This document shows, one piece after another, positions 26,937 to 36,396 of a DNA stretch of 64,000 nucleotides. Position 1 is the first letter of the stretch. Every line of letters begins with the position of its first letter. A program made the position numbers and the translations under genes. The notes under the pieces are model-generated. The model was not told where the DNA came from and did no database searches. It was given only the letters and a program-made list of their open reading frames with translations. The stretch is taken from the NCBI RefSeq assembly GCF_001570885.1, contig NZ_BCSN01000005.1, positions 1-64,000 on the forward strand, given 5' to 3'. The DNA is from Micrococcus lylae NBRC 15355. Lineage in GTDB: Bacteria > Actinomycetota > Actinomycetes > Actinomycetales > Micrococcaceae.

Positions 26937-29900
26937 ATGCACGACGTGCTCGACCCGTTTCTCCGGTACTCGGATCTGCCCCCGGCGCAGGGCCTGTACG
27001 ACCCCGCGAACGAGAAGGACGCCTGCGGACTCGCCGTCGTGGCCACGCTGCGCGGCACCCCGGGCCACGACATCGTCGAGCACGCCCTCACCGCCCTGCG
27101 CGCCCTCGAGCACCGCGGCGCCGTCGGTGCCGACGAGGGCACCGGCGACGGCGCAGGCCTGATCACCCAGATCCCCGACGCCTTCTTCCGGGAGGTCTCC
27201 GGCATCGAGCTGCCGGCCGCGGGCGAGTACGCCGCCGGCACCGCCTTCCTGCCGGCGGACGAGGAGCGCTGCGCGGCGGCCAAAGCGGAGATCGGCCTGC
27301 TCGCCGAACGCGAGGGCCTCCAGGTCCTGGGCTGGCGCACTGTCCCCACGGACGACTCTGTGATCGGTGACGGCGCCCGCAGCGTCATGCCCGCCTTCGA
27401 ACAGCTCTTCGTCTGCCGCGTGGACGACGGCGAGCTCGACGAGCCGGGGCAGTCCCTCGACGCCCGCGCCTGGCGCCTGCGCCGTCGCGCGCAGACCGCC
27501 GGCGTGTACTTCCCCTCCCTGTCCTCCAGGACGATCGTCTACAAGGGCATGCTCTCCACCGCGCAGCTCGAGCCGTTCTACCCGGACCTGTCCGATGAGC
27601 GGTACACCACCACGCTCGGCATCGTGCACTCGCGCTTCTCCACGAACACGTTCCCCTCCTGGCCGCTGGCCCAGCCGTTCCGCGCCATCGCGCACAACGG
27701 CGAGATCAACACCGTGAAGGGCAACCGCAACTGGATGCGCGCCCGGCAGGGCGAGCTGCGCCACCCGCTGCTCGGGGAGGTGCCGGAGGAGATGTTCCCG
27801 CTGGTCACCGGACACGGCTCCGACTCCGCGTCCTTCGACGAGGTCGCCGAGCTGCTCATGCTCGCCGGGCGCCCCCTCTCCCACGCGATCATGATGATGG
27901 TGCCGGAGGCGTGGGAGAACCATCCCACCATGGACCCGGCCCGCAAGGCGTTCTACCAGTACCACTCGATGCTCATGGAGCCGTGGGACGGTCCGGCGGC
28001 GATCGCCTTCACCGACGGCGTCCAGGTCGGCTCCGTCCTGGACCGCAACGGCCTGCGACCCGCGCGCTACTGGCAGACCGAGGACGGACTCGTGGTGCTC
28101 GCCTCCGAGGTCGGCGTGCTGCCGATCGACCCGGCCACCGTGGTCCGCAAGGGCCGCGTGAAGCCCGGCCGCATGTTCCTGCTGGACACCGCCCAGGGAC
28201 GCATCATCCCGGACACCGAGCTCAAGGCCGAGATCGCCGCGTCCCAGCCGTGGGCGCAGTGGGTGCAGGAGTCGCTCCTGGACCTGGACTCCCTGCCGGC
28301 CCGCGAGCGCGTCAGCCACGGCGCCGACTCCGTCCGCCTGCGCCAGCGCATCTTCGGCTACACGCTCGAGGACCTGCGCCTGCTCATCAAGCCGATGGCC
28401 ACCACCGGCGCCGAGCCGCTGGGCGCCATGGGCACCGACACCCCGATCGCCGCGATCGCCGAGCGCTCCCGCCTGCTCTTCGACTACTTCACGCAGTCCT
28501 TCGCGCAGGTGACCAACCCGCCGTTGGACGCGATCCGGGAGGAACAGGTCACCTCCATGCGCACCTGCATCGGCCCGCAGGCGAACCTGCTGGCGCAGGG
28601 CCAGTCGCGCACCACGGCGATCGACCTGCCGTTCCCCGTGATCGACAACGATCAGCTGGCCCGCATCGCCCATGTGCGCTCCTCCGACGGCACCCGCCGC
28701 GCCCTGAAGGTCAAGGGCCTCTACCGGGTGGCCGGCGGCGCCGAGGAGATGCGCACCCGCATCAAGGAGATCTGCGAGCAGGTCTCCGCAGCCGTCCAGC
28801 GCGGCATCGCGTACGTGATCCTCTCCGACCGGGACGCCAACGCACAGTGGGCGCCCATCCCGTCCCTGCTGCTGACCTCCGCCGTGCACCACCACCTGCT
28901 CGCCTCCGCCTCCCGCACCCGCACCTCGCTGCTGGTCGAGGCCGGCGACGTCCGCGAGGTCCATCACGTGGCCGTACTCATCGGCTACGGCGCCTCCGCC
29001 GTGAACCCCTATCTGGCGATGGAGTCCGCCGAGGAGCTCGTGCGGGACGGGTCCCTGCCGGGCGTCACCGCTCAGCAGGCCGTGGCCAACCTCATCACGG
29101 GCCTCGGCAAGGGCGTGCAGAAGATCATGTCCAAGATGGGCATCTCCACCGTGGCCTCCTACTGCGGCGCCCAGACCTTCGAGGCGGTCGGCCTGTCCCG
29201 GCGCTTCGTGGACCGCTACTTCACCGGGACCAGCTCACCGATGGACGGCGTGGGCCTGGCGTACATCGCCTCGGAGGTCGAGGCCCGCCACGCGGACGCA
29301 TTCCCGGCCGACGGCAACGACCCGCGGCCGGACGCCCCGCTGGACGCCGGCGGCGAGTACCAGTGGCGCCGCGAGGGCCCGCCGCACCTGTTCGACCCGG
29401 AGACCGTCTTCCGGCTGCAGCACTCCACGCGCGAGCGCCGCTACGACGTGTTCAAGGACTACACGCGCCGGGTGGACGACCAATCCGCAGAGCTCATGAC
29501 CCTGCGCGGCCTGATGCGGCTGAAGACCGGACAGCGCCCGCCCGTGCCGGTCGCCGAGGTCGAGCCGGTCGAGTCGATCGTCACGCGCTTCTCCACCGGC
29601 GCCATGTCCTACGGCTCCATCTCCCAGGAGGCCCACGAGACCCTGGCGATCGCCATGAACCGCCTCGGCGCCCGCTCCAACTCCGGCGAGGGCGGCGAGG
29701 ACCCGGAGCGCCTTCTGGACCCCGAGCGCCGCTCGGCCATCAAGCAGATCGCCTCCGGCCGCTTCGGCGTCACCAGCCTCTACCTGGCCACCGCCTCGGA
29801 CCTGCAGATCAAGATGGCCCAGGGCGCCAAGCCCGGCGAGGGCGGCCAGCTCATGGGCTCCAAGGTCTATCCGTGGGTGGCGACCACCCGGCACTCCACC

Positions 29901-31547
29901 CCGGGCGTCTCCCTGGTCTCCCCGCCGCCGCACCACGACATCTACTCCATCGAGGACCTGGCGCAGCTGATCCACGACCTGAAGCGCTCCAACCCGAAGG
30001 CGCGCGTCCACGTGAAGCTCGTCTCCGAGTCCGGCGTGGGCACCGTGGCCGCGGGCGTGACCAAGGCGAAGGCCGACGTCGTGCTCATCTCCGGCCACGA
30101 CGGCGGCACCGGCGCCTCCCCGCTGAACTCCCTCAAGCACGCCGGCACCCCCTGGGAGCTCGGCCTGGCCGAGGCGCAGCAGACCCTCATGCTCAACGGG
30201 CTGCGCGACCGCGTCACCGTGCAGGTGGACGGCCAGCTCAAGACCGGCCGCGACGTGGTGGTGGCCGCCCTGCTCGGCGCCGAGGAGTTCGGCTTCGCCA
30301 CCGCCCCGCTGGTGGTCTCCGGATGCATCATGATGCGCGTCTGCCACCTGGACACCTGCCCGGTGGGCGTGGCCACCCAGAACCCGGAGCTGCGCACGCG
30401 GTTCACCGGCAGGCCCGAGTTCGTGGTCAACTTCTTCGAGTACATCGCCCAGGAGGTGCGCGAGCTGCTCGCCGAGCTCGGCTTCCGGAGCCTGGACGAG
30501 GCCATCGGACACCGCGAGCTGCTCGAGGTGGACGAGGCGCTGCGCCACTTCAAGACCCGCGGCCTCGACCTGTCCGGGGTGCTGGGCTCCGGCGCCGCCG
30601 ACTCCTTCGACGAGTCCGTGGCCCACCGCCGCACCGGAGGCCAGGACCACGGACTCGCCGAGCAGCTGGACAACAGGTGGCTCGAGGCGGTCGCCCCCGC
30701 CGTCGAGACCGGCGAGGCGGTGTCCGTGGAGGACACCGTGAAGAACACGGACCGCTCCGTCGGCACCCTGCTCGGCTACCACGTGACGAGTGCCCGGCTG
30801 CAGGACGAGCTGGCCGAGGACACCATCACGGTGTCCCTGACCGGCGAGGCCGGCCAGTCCTTCGGAGCCTTCATCCCGTCCGGCGTCACCCTGCACCTGG
30901 AGGGCGACGCCAATGACTACGTGGGCAAGGGCCTGTCCGGCGGGCGCATCGTGCTCCGCCCGGACCGCCGCGCCCCGCTGGTGGCGGAGGACAACATCAT
31001 CGCCGGCAATGTGGTCGGCTACGGCGCCACGAGCGGCGAGATGTTCCTGCGCGGCCGCGTGGGCGAGCGCTTCCTGGTCCGCAACTCAGGCGCCACGGCG
31101 GTGGCCGAGGGCATCGGCGACCACGGGCTGGAGTACATGACCGGCGGCCGAGCCCTCGTGCTCGGCCCGACCGGCCGCAACGTGGCCGCGGGCATGTCCG
31201 GCGGCGTGGCCTGGATCCTGGACCTGGACGAGACGCGGATCAACCCGCTGGCCGTCAAGGAGTCCGGGCTGCTGCTCGGCGTCCCCGAGGAGGCGGACCG
31301 GGAGCAGATCACGCAGCTGCTGCGCCGGCACCACGAGCTCACCGACTCGGCCGTGGCGGCCGGGATGCTCGAGACGATCGACGGCGGCGACGCCGACGCG
31401 GTCGAGGCGCTGTGGCAGCGGTTCACCACGGTGCTGCCCCGGCAGTACGCGGCCGTGCAGGCCCTGCGCGCCGAGTGCGAAGACAACGGCATGGACCCGG
31501 ACGGCGACGCCGCCTGGGCTCGGATCCTGGAGGTGACCCGTGGCTGA
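26937..31547 (+). CDS. gltB: Glutamate synthase (NADPH) large subunit
   Basis: The 1536-residue enzyme makes two glutamates from glutamine and 2-oxoglutarate. After a ~30-residue propeptide the amidotransferase nucleophile is the Cys of DACGLAVVATL. The class-II glutaminase domain extends to about residue 430. The FMN/2-oxoglutarate barrel (about 830-1200) contains NSGEGGEDPERL and GHDGGTGASPLNSLKHAG, and CIMMRVCHLDTCPVG holds the 3Fe-4S cysteines. The C-terminal GXGXG beta-helix is complete. It overlaps gltD by 8 bases. Confidence 0.98.
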   Translation: MHDVLDPFLRYSDLPPAQGLYDPANEKDACGLAVVATLRGTPGHDIVEHALTALRALEHRGAVGADEGTGDGAGLITQIPDAFFREVSGIELPAAGEYAAGTAFLPADEERCAAAKAEIGLLAEREGLQVLGWRTVPTDDSVIGDGARSVMPAFEQLFVCRVDDGELDEPGQSLDARAWRLRRRAQTAGVYFPSLSSRTIVYKGMLSTAQLEPFYPDLSDERYTTTLGIVHSRFSTNTFPSWPLAQPFRAIAHNGEINTVKGNRNWMRARQGELRHPLLGEVPEEMFPLVTGHGSDSASFDEVAELLMLAGRPLSHAIMMMVPEAWENHPTMDPARKAFYQYHSMLMEPWDGPAAIAFTDGVQVGSVLDRNGLRPARYWQTEDGLVVLASEVGVLPIDPATVVRKGRVKPGRMFLLDTAQGRIIPDTELKAEIAASQPWAQWVQESLLDLDSLPARERVSHGADSVRLRQRIFGYTLEDLRLLIKPMATTGAEPLGAMGTDTPIAAIAERSRLLFDYFTQSFAQVTNPPLDAIREEQVTSMRTCIGPQANLLAQGQSRTTAIDLPFPVIDNDQLARIAHVRSSDGTRRALKVKGLYRVAGGAEEMRTRIKEICEQVSAAVQRGIAYVILSDRDANAQWAPIPSLLLTSAVHHHLLASASRTRTSLLVEAGDVREVHHVAVLIGYGASAVNPYLAMESAEELVRDGSLPGVTAQQAVANLITGLGKGVQKIMSKMGISTVASYCGAQTFEAVGLSRRFVDRYFTGTSSPMDGVGLAYIASEVEARHADAFPADGNDPRPDAPLDAGGEYQWRREGPPHLFDPETVFRLQHSTRERRYDVFKDYTRRVDDQSAELMTLRGLMRLKTGQRPPVPVAEVEPVESIVTRFSTGAMSYGSISQEAHETLAIAMNRLGARSNSGEGGEDPERLLDPERRSAIKQIASGRFGVTSLYLATASDLQIKMAQGAKPGEGGQLMGSKVYPWVATTRHSTPGVSLVSPPPHHDIYSIEDLAQLIHDLKRSNPKARVHVKLVSESGVGTVAAGVTKAKADVVLISGHDGGTGASPLNSLKHAGTPWELGLAEAQQTLMLNGLRDRVTVQVDGQLKTGRDVVVAALLGAEEFGFATAPLVVSGCIMMRVCHLDTCPVGVATQNPELRTRFTGRPEFVVNFFEYIAQEVRELLAELGFRSLDEAIGHRELLEVDEALRHFKTRGLDLSGVLGSGAADSFDESVAHRRTGGQDHGLAEQLDNRWLEAVAPAVETGEAVSVEDTVKNTDRSVGTLLGYHVTSARLQDELAEDTITVSLTGEAGQSFGAFIPSGVTLHLEGDANDYVGKGLSGGRIVLRPDRRAPLVAEDNIIAGNVVGYGATSGEMFLRGRVGERFLVRNSGATAVAEGIGDHGLEYMTGGRALVLGPTGRNVAAGMSGGVAWILDLDETRINPLAVKESGLLLGVPEEADREQITQLLRRHHELTDSAVAAGMLETIDGGDADAVEALWQRFTTVLPRQYAAVQALRAECEDNGMDPDGDAAWARILEVTRG

Positions 31548-33000
31548 CCCGCGCGGATTCCTGAACCATCGCGAGCGCCAGGAGCGCCCGACCCGGCCGG
31601 TGCCGGTGCGCATCATGGACTACAAGGACGTCTACGTCCGCCAGGACGAGGCGATCGTGCGCACGCAGGCCACACGCTGCATGGACTGCGGAGTGCCGTT
31701 CTGCCACGCCGGCTGCCCCCTGGGCAACCTGATCCCGGACTGGAACGACCTGGTGCGCCGCGGCCGCTGGGAGGAGGCGGCCGCGCGCCTGCATGCGACG
31801 AACAACTTCCCGGAGATCACCGGGCGCATCTGCCCGGCGCCCTGCGAGTCCTCGTGCGTGCTCGGCATCAATCAGCCGGCCGTGACCATCAAGCAGGTCG
31901 AGGCCTCCATCGCCGAGCAGATCTTCGAGAACGACTGGCTGCCTCCGCACCGGCCGCACCGCCAGAACGGGCACACGGTGGCCGTCGTCGGCTCGGGCCC
32001 GGCCGGCCTGGCCGCCGCCCAGCAGCTCACCCGCGCCGGCTACACGGTCGCCGTGTACGAGCGCGACGACCGCGTCGGCGGCCTGCTGCGCTACGGCATC
32101 CCGGACTTCAAGCTGGAGAAGGACGTCATCGACCGCCGCATCGCCCAGATGGAGGCCGAGGGCACCCGCTTCCGCACCGGTGTGGAGATCGGCACGGACA
32201 TCGCCTGGGACGAGCTGAAGGACTCCTTCGACGCGGTCGTGGTGGCCACCGGCGCCCCGGTCGGCCGCGACCTGCCCATCCCGGGCCGGGGCCTCGAGGG
32301 CATCCACCTGGCCATGGACTACCTGGTCCCCGTCAACCGGCGGGTGGCCGGCGGCGAGCAGGAGCAGATCAGCGCCGAGGGCCGCCACGTGGTCATCCTC
32401 GGCGGCGGCGACACCGGCGCCGACTGCATCGGCACCGCCCACCGCCAGGGCGCCGCCTCGGTCACCACCCTGGCGATCGGCAGGCAGCCGCCGTCGCAGC
32501 GCCCGTCCCACCAGCCGTGGCCGACCGTCCCGACCCTGTTCGAGGTCGCCTCGGCCCACGCCGAGGGCGGCGAGCGGACCTACCTGGCCAGCACCGTCGA
32601 GTTCCTCGGGGACGAGCGGGGCCGCGTGCGCGCACTGAAGGTCGCCGAGACCGAGTACCTGCCGGACGGCTCCCGCTCCCCGAAGGCCGGCACCGAGCAC
32701 GAGATCCCGGCGGACCTGGTCCTGCTCGCCCTCGGCTTCATCGGCGTGGAGCAGGAGGCCATCACGGAGCAGACCGGGGTGCAGGTCACGCGCGGCGTGC
32801 TCGGCCGCGACGACGCCTTCCAGACCGCCGAGCCGGGTGTCTTCGTCTGCGGCGACGCCGGCCGCGGCGCCTCCCTGGTGGTCTGGGCCATCGCCGAGGG
32901 CCGTGCCACCGCCACAGCCGTGGACGAGTTCCTCACCGGCGAGCCCTCGGACCTGCCGGCCCCCGTGAAGCCGCGCGACCGCGGCCTCGTCCTCGGCTGA
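31540..33000 (+). CDS. gltD: Glutamate synthase (NADPH) small subunit
   Basis: The 486-residue flavoprotein passes electrons from NADPH to GltB. N-terminal cysteines RCMDCGVPFCHAGCPLGN and CPAPCESSC bind Fe-S clusters. The FAD site is VAVVGSGPAGLAAA and the NADPH site is VVILGGGDTGADC. The GTG start lies within the end of gltB, so translation is coupled. A motif-type hairpin follows at 33068-33106. Confidence 0.97.
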   Translation: MADPRGFLNHRERQERPTRPVPVRIMDYKDVYVRQDEAIVRTQATRCMDCGVPFCHAGCPLGNLIPDWNDLVRRGRWEEAAARLHATNNFPEITGRICPAPCESSCVLGINQPAVTIKQVEASIAEQIFENDWLPPHRPHRQNGHTVAVVGSGPAGLAAAQQLTRAGYTVAVYERDDRVGGLLRYGIPDFKLEKDVIDRRIAQMEAEGTRFRTGVEIGTDIAWDELKDSFDAVVVATGAPVGRDLPIPGRGLEGIHLAMDYLVPVNRRVAGGEQEQISAEGRHVVILGGGDTGADCIGTAHRQGAASVTTLAIGRQPPSQRPSHQPWPTVPTLFEVASAHAEGGERTYLASTVEFLGDERGRVRALKVAETEYLPDGSRSPKAGTEHEIPADLVLLALGFIGVEQEAITEQTGVQVTRGVLGRDDAFQTAEPGVFVCGDAGRGASLVVWAIAEGRATATAVDEFLTGEPSDLPAPVKPRDRGLVLG

Positions 33001-33067
33001 CCCGAGCCCGGCCGTCGGGCTGACCTGGGCCCTTCCGTCCCGGTCCGCCCGCAGGCCGGCCCCGTCC

Positions 33068-33106
33068 CGACGACGGCCGCGCACCCCCGGCGCGGGGCCG
33101 TCGTCG
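33068..33106 (+). terminator. Terminator of gltBD, built from the dispersed motif
   Basis: CGACGACGGCC (33068-33078) pairs with GGCCGTCGTCG (33096-33106), with further GCGC pairing inside and a two-base bulge. Both arms are copies of the dispersed motif in opposite orientation. Confidence 0.8.
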
Positions 33107-33169
33107 CCGTCTTCGCCCGCGGCGGAAATCGCCCGGGCGCGGACGGTGCCCCCTCCGTCCCTCGACTCG

Positions 33170-33175
33170 TAGGCT
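33170..33175 (+). promoter_or_regulatory. -10 box of pyk, leaderless type
   Basis: TAGGCT ends 7 bases before ATG 33183 with no ribosome binding site between. Confidence 0.6.
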
Positions 33176-33182
33176 GGTGCCC

Positions 33183-34667
33183 ATGCGACACGCGAAGATC
33201 ATCGCCACCTTCGGACCCGCGACCGACTCCGACGACGTGACCCGACGACTCATCGAGTCCGGCATCGACGTCGCCCGACTGAACATGAGCCACGGCGACC
33301 ATGCCATGCACGAGACGACCTACGAGCGGGTCCGCCGCCTCTCCGTCGAGGTGAAGCACCCGGTGGCGATCTTCGCGGACCTCCAGGGGCCGAAGATCCG
33401 CCTCGGCCGCTTCGCCGACGGGCCGCACCAGCTCGAGCAGGGGGACCGCTTCACCATCACCACCCGGGACGTGGAGGGCACCGCCGAGATCTGCGGCACC
33501 ACCCACAAGGGCCTGCCCGGCGATGTGGACCCGGGGGACGTGCTGCTCGTGGACGACGGCAGGGTGCGCCTGCGCGCCGTCGAGGTCACCGACACCGACG
33601 TGGTCACCGAGGTGGAGGTGGCCGGCCCCGTCAGCAACAACAAGGGCATCAATCTGCCGGGGGTGGCCGTCAACGTGCCGGCCCTCTCCGAGAAGGACGA
33701 GACCGACCTGCGTTGGGCGCTGCGCACGGGGGTGGACATGATCGCCCTGTCCTTCGTGCGCGACGCCGCAGACATCGAGCGCGTGCACGAGATCATGGAC
33801 GAGGAGAACCGCCGCATCCCGGTGATCGCGAAGATCGAGAAGCCGCAGGCGGTGGAGAACCTGGAATCGATCGTGGACGCCTTCGATGCCGTCATGATCG
33901 CCCGCGGAGACCTCGGGGTGGAGCTTCCGCTCGAGGACGTGCCCGTGGTGCAGAAGCGGGCCATCGAGCTGGCCCGCCGCTGGGCCAAGCCGACCATCGT
34001 GGCCACCCAGGTCCTCGAGTCCATGATCGAGAATCCGCGCCCGACCCGCGCCGAGGCCTCCGACTGCGCCAACGCGGTCCTGGACGGGGCGGACGCCGTC
34101 ATGCTCTCCGGCGAGACCTCCGTGGGCGCCTACCCGGTGGAGACGGTCCAGACCATGGCCCGCATCATCGAGTCGACCGAGACGAACGGCCTGGACCGCA
34201 TCGACCCGCTGACCGCCCAGCCGCGCACCCGCGGCGGTGCCATCACCCGCGCCGCGGTGGACATCGCCCACCAGCTGGACATCCCGTTCCTGGCGACCTT
34301 CACCCGCACCGGTGACTCGGCCCGCCGCATCTCCCGCCTGCGTCCGAAGCAGCCGGTGTACGCGTACACGCACGTGGAGCACACCCACAACATCCTCTGC
34401 CTCGCCTGGGGCGTGTTCCCCAAGATGGTGCCGTTTGCGGAGACGACGGACGAGATGACGGGCCAGGTGGACCGCTCCCTGCTCTCCGAGGGCATCGCGA
34501 AGGAGGGGCAGTTCGTCATCATCGCGGCCGGCTCGCCCCCGGGCCAGGCCGGCACCACCAACACCCTCAAGGTGCACAAGGTGGGCGACCCGCACGACGC
34601 CGGCGGCACCCTCGACGACTCGGACCGCGAACCCGTGGGCAAGTGGGAGCTGGACCCTCAGGGCTGA
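33183..34667 (+). CDS. pyk: Pyruvate kinase
   Basis: The 494-residue glycolytic enzyme converts PEP and ADP to pyruvate and ATP. Signatures are KIIATFGPATDS, ARLNMSHGDH, the active-site block IPVIAKIEKPQAVENL, MIARGDLGVELP, and DAVMLSGETSVGAYPVE. The B domain and C-terminal regulatory domain are present. A GTG at 33177 is in frame, but ATG 33183 fits the family start MRHAKIIATFGP and the -10 spacing. A strong palindrome follows. Confidence 0.97.
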   Translation: MRHAKIIATFGPATDSDDVTRRLIESGIDVARLNMSHGDHAMHETTYERVRRLSVEVKHPVAIFADLQGPKIRLGRFADGPHQLEQGDRFTITTRDVEGTAEICGTTHKGLPGDVDPGDVLLVDDGRVRLRAVEVTDTDVVTEVEVAGPVSNNKGINLPGVAVNVPALSEKDETDLRWALRTGVDMIALSFVRDAADIERVHEIMDEENRRIPVIAKIEKPQAVENLESIVDAFDAVMIARGDLGVELPLEDVPVVQKRAIELARRWAKPTIVATQVLESMIENPRPTRAEASDCANAVLDGADAVMLSGETSVGAYPVETVQTMARIIESTETNGLDRIDPLTAQPRTRGGAITRAAVDIAHQLDIPFLATFTRTGDSARRISRLRPKQPVYAYTHVEHTHNILCLAWGVFPKMVPFAETTDEMTGQVDRSLLSEGIAKEGQFVIIAAGSPPGQAGTTNTLKVHKVGDPHDAGGTLDDSDREPVGKWELDPQG

Positions 34668-34682
34668 CCGGCTGACAGCACC

Positions 34683-34714
34683 GGGCCCCGACCGGATCGA
34701 TCCGGTCGGGGCCC
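34683..34714. terminator. Perfect 32-base palindrome, convergent terminator pyk / response regulator
   Basis: The sequence reads identically on both strands around ATCGAT, giving a stem of up to 16 bases. It lies 16 bases past pyk and 45 bases from the minus-strand regulator stop. Confidence 0.85.
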
Positions 34715-34758
34715 TGGCGTGCAGGCGACGGCGTTCCTCGCGCGTAGGCGCGGAGGTC

Positions 34759-35445
34759 TCAGCCCAGCTGGTCCACCACGGTCTGGGCGACCTCACGCAT
34801 GGTCAGCCGGCGGTCCATGGAGGTCTTCTGGATCCACCGGAAGGCCTCGGGCTCGCTGAGGTCCATGTGCGACTGCAGCAGGGCCTTGGCGCGCTCGACG
34901 AGCTTGCGGGTCTCGAACCGCTCGGTCAGGTCCTTGACCTCCTCTTCGAGGCTGCGCAGCTCGTCGAACCGGGCGACGGCCAGCTCGATCGCAGGCACCA
35001 GGTCCGCCTCGGTGAACGGCTTGACCACGTAGGCCATGGCGCCGGCGGTGCGGGCGCGCTCCACGAGCTCGCGCTGGGAGAACGCGGTCAGCATCACCAC
35101 GGGGGCCAGGCGCTCGGAGGCGATCTCCTCGGCGGCGGACAGGCCGTCCATGACGGGCATCTTCACGTCCATGACCACCACGTCCGGACGGTGCTCGCGG
35201 ACGGCGTCGACGGCGGCGCGGCCGTCCCCGGCCTCGGCGACGACCTCGTAGCCGGCGGCGGTGAGCGACTCGACGATGTCCAAGCGGATGAGGGCCTCGT
35301 CCTCGGCGACGACGGCGCGGACCCCGGGCCGGCCGGCGTCACCCGGCGCGGCGGAGGCCTCGGCGGCGGGGGAGTCCTCGGCGGCGGGGGAGTCCTGGGG
35401 GCGGTCTGCGGATTCCGGGGTGTTCGCGGTGTTCGCGGCGGTCAT
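34759..35445 (-). CDS. ANTAR-domain response regulator (PdtaR-like)
   Basis: The 228-residue protein has a receiver domain with the phospho-acceptor Asp in VVVMDVKMPVMDGL, acidic pair AEDEAL and switch lysine in YVVKPF. A coiled linker and a C-terminal ANTAR RNA-binding helix bundle follow (LVERAKALLQSHMDLSEPEAFRWIQ). ANTAR regulators act by antitermination on hairpin RNAs after phosphorylation by a histidine kinase, which is not in this window. It resembles mycobacterial PdtaR (Rv1626). The start ATG 35445 has AGGAG upstream. About 45 N-terminal residues are unconserved and include an AAEDSP repeat. Confidence 0.93.
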   Translation of the reverse strand: MTAANTANTPESADRPQDSPAAEDSPAAEASAAPGDAGRPGVRAVVAEDEALIRLDIVESLTAAGYEVVAEAGDGRAAVDAVREHRPDVVVMDVKMPVMDGLSAAEEIASERLAPVVMLTAFSQRELVERARTAGAMAYVVKPFTEADLVPAIELAVARFDELRSLEEEVKDLTERFETRKLVERAKALLQSHMDLSEPEAFRWIQKTSMDRRLTMREVAQTVVDQLG

Positions 35446-35611
35446 CGGGTGACGGCTCCTTCTCGGCGCACGGTCCTGGTGCGCCCTACGGCGTCGGCGC
35501 ACACGGGCGGCGGGCACGCCGACGCGTGACGGTGCGCTGGGGTCTTTCGTCCCACTCTAGTCGCGCTGCCACCGCGCCCGTTCGCGACGGTCCGGCGGCC
35601 GCGCACGCGCT

Positions 35612-35619
35612 GGTACTGT
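35612..35619 (+). promoter_or_regulatory. Extended -10 promoter of tRNA-Leu
   Basis: TGG plus TACTGT (35614-35619) lies about 28 bases before the tRNA. Confidence 0.5.
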
Positions 35620-35647
35620 GGAGTCCTCCACGCCGCCGCGTGGCCGC

Positions 35648-35729
35648 GCCCGAATGGTGGAATCGGTAGACACGCCGCACTCAAAATGCGGTATCGAGAG
35701 ATGTGTGGGTTCGAGTCCCACTTCGGGCA
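35648..35729 (+). tRNA. tRNA-Leu (CAA)
   Basis: The acceptor GCCCGAA/TTCGGGC, a long variable arm, GGTTCGAGTCC T-loop and anticodon loop CTCAAAA (anticodon CAA) define a class-II leucine tRNA. No CCA is encoded. Confidence 0.96.
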
Positions 35730-35765
35730 CGGGCCCTCCCCGTCCTCAAGGGGAGCCATGGCCGC

Positions 35766-35793
35766 GGCCGCCCATCCGGCAGGGTGGGCGGCC
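35766..35793. terminator. Convergent terminator tRNA-Leu / thioesterase
   Basis: GGCCGCCCATCC (35766-35777) and GGGTGGGCGGCC (35782-35793) form a 12-pair stem with one G-T pair and loop GGCA. A reverse copy of the dispersed motif overlaps the right arm (35790-35800). Confidence 0.8.
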
Positions 35794-35825
35794 GTCGTCG
35801 TGGGACCGGCGGGCGCAGCCCGGCG

Positions 35826-36356
35826 TCAGCGCGGCTGCAGGACCATGTTGGTCATGCGGACGGTGGACAGGCGCCGCCCCTGCTCGTCCGAGACCACGAT
35901 CTCGTGGCTGGTCAGCGTGCGGCCCAGGGAGATCGCGGTGCAGACGGCGCGGACGGTGCCGGAGGTCACGGCACGGTGGTGCGTGGCACCGATCTCGATG
36001 CCGACCACGTTCAGGTCCGGGCCGGCGTGGACCTTCGCGGCCACGGACCCGAGGGTCTCGCCGAGGACCAGGTGGGCGCCGCCGTGCAGCAGGCCGACCG
36101 GCTGCTCGTTGCCGGCCACGGGCATGGTGGCGACGATCCGCTCGGCCGAGACCTCCTCGAACACGATGCCCATCTTCACGGCCAGCGGGCTGATGCCCGC
36201 ACTGCCGAGGGCCTTCCTCATGCCTTCGGGGATGCCGGCGGCCTCGGCGAGGTGCTCGACCTGCTCGGGGGAGAACTCGGGGGTGACGCCGGGGTGGAAG
36301 CAGAAGCCGGACAGCGGATGGGCGGCGTCGGCCGTGGCGCGCGTGTTGTCGGTCAT
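35826..36356 (-). CDS. PaaI-type hotdog thioesterase
   Basis: The 176-residue protein is a hotdog-fold thioesterase of the PaaI/YdiI group. The segment GNEQPVGLLHGGAHLVLGETLGSVAA is the conserved helix region with the catalytic acidic residue, and HHRAVTSGTVRAVCTAISLGRT forms the core strands. Such enzymes hydrolyse acyl-CoA thioesters; substrate unknown. The true ATG is at 36356, since a longer frame to 36467 overlaps polA. It is divergent from polA with only 40 bases between. Confidence 0.9.
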   Translation of the reverse strand: MTDNTRATADAAHPLSGFCFHPGVTPEFSPEQVEHLAEAAGIPEGMRKALGSAGISPLAVKMGIVFEEVSAERIVATMPVAGNEQPVGLLHGGAHLVLGETLGSVAAKVHAGPDLNVVGIEIGATHHRAVTSGTVRAVCTAISLGRTLTSHEIVVSDEQGRRLSTVRMTNMVLQPR

Positions 36357-36362
36357 GGCCAC

Positions 36363-36368
36363 TAGGCT
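36363..36368 (+). promoter_or_regulatory. -10 box of polA
   Basis: TAGGCT precedes the polA ATG by 28 bases, leaving a short leader with GAGAGGAG. It lies in the 40-base gap shared with the divergent thioesterase gene. Confidence 0.5.
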
Positions 36369-36396
36369 TGCACAGTCAGCCCTCGAGAGGAGCATC

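Noticed and set aside
27911-30916. Plus-strand open frame of 1001 codons inside gltB
   Set aside because: It is an Arg/Pro/Gly-rich shadow of gltB in another frame.
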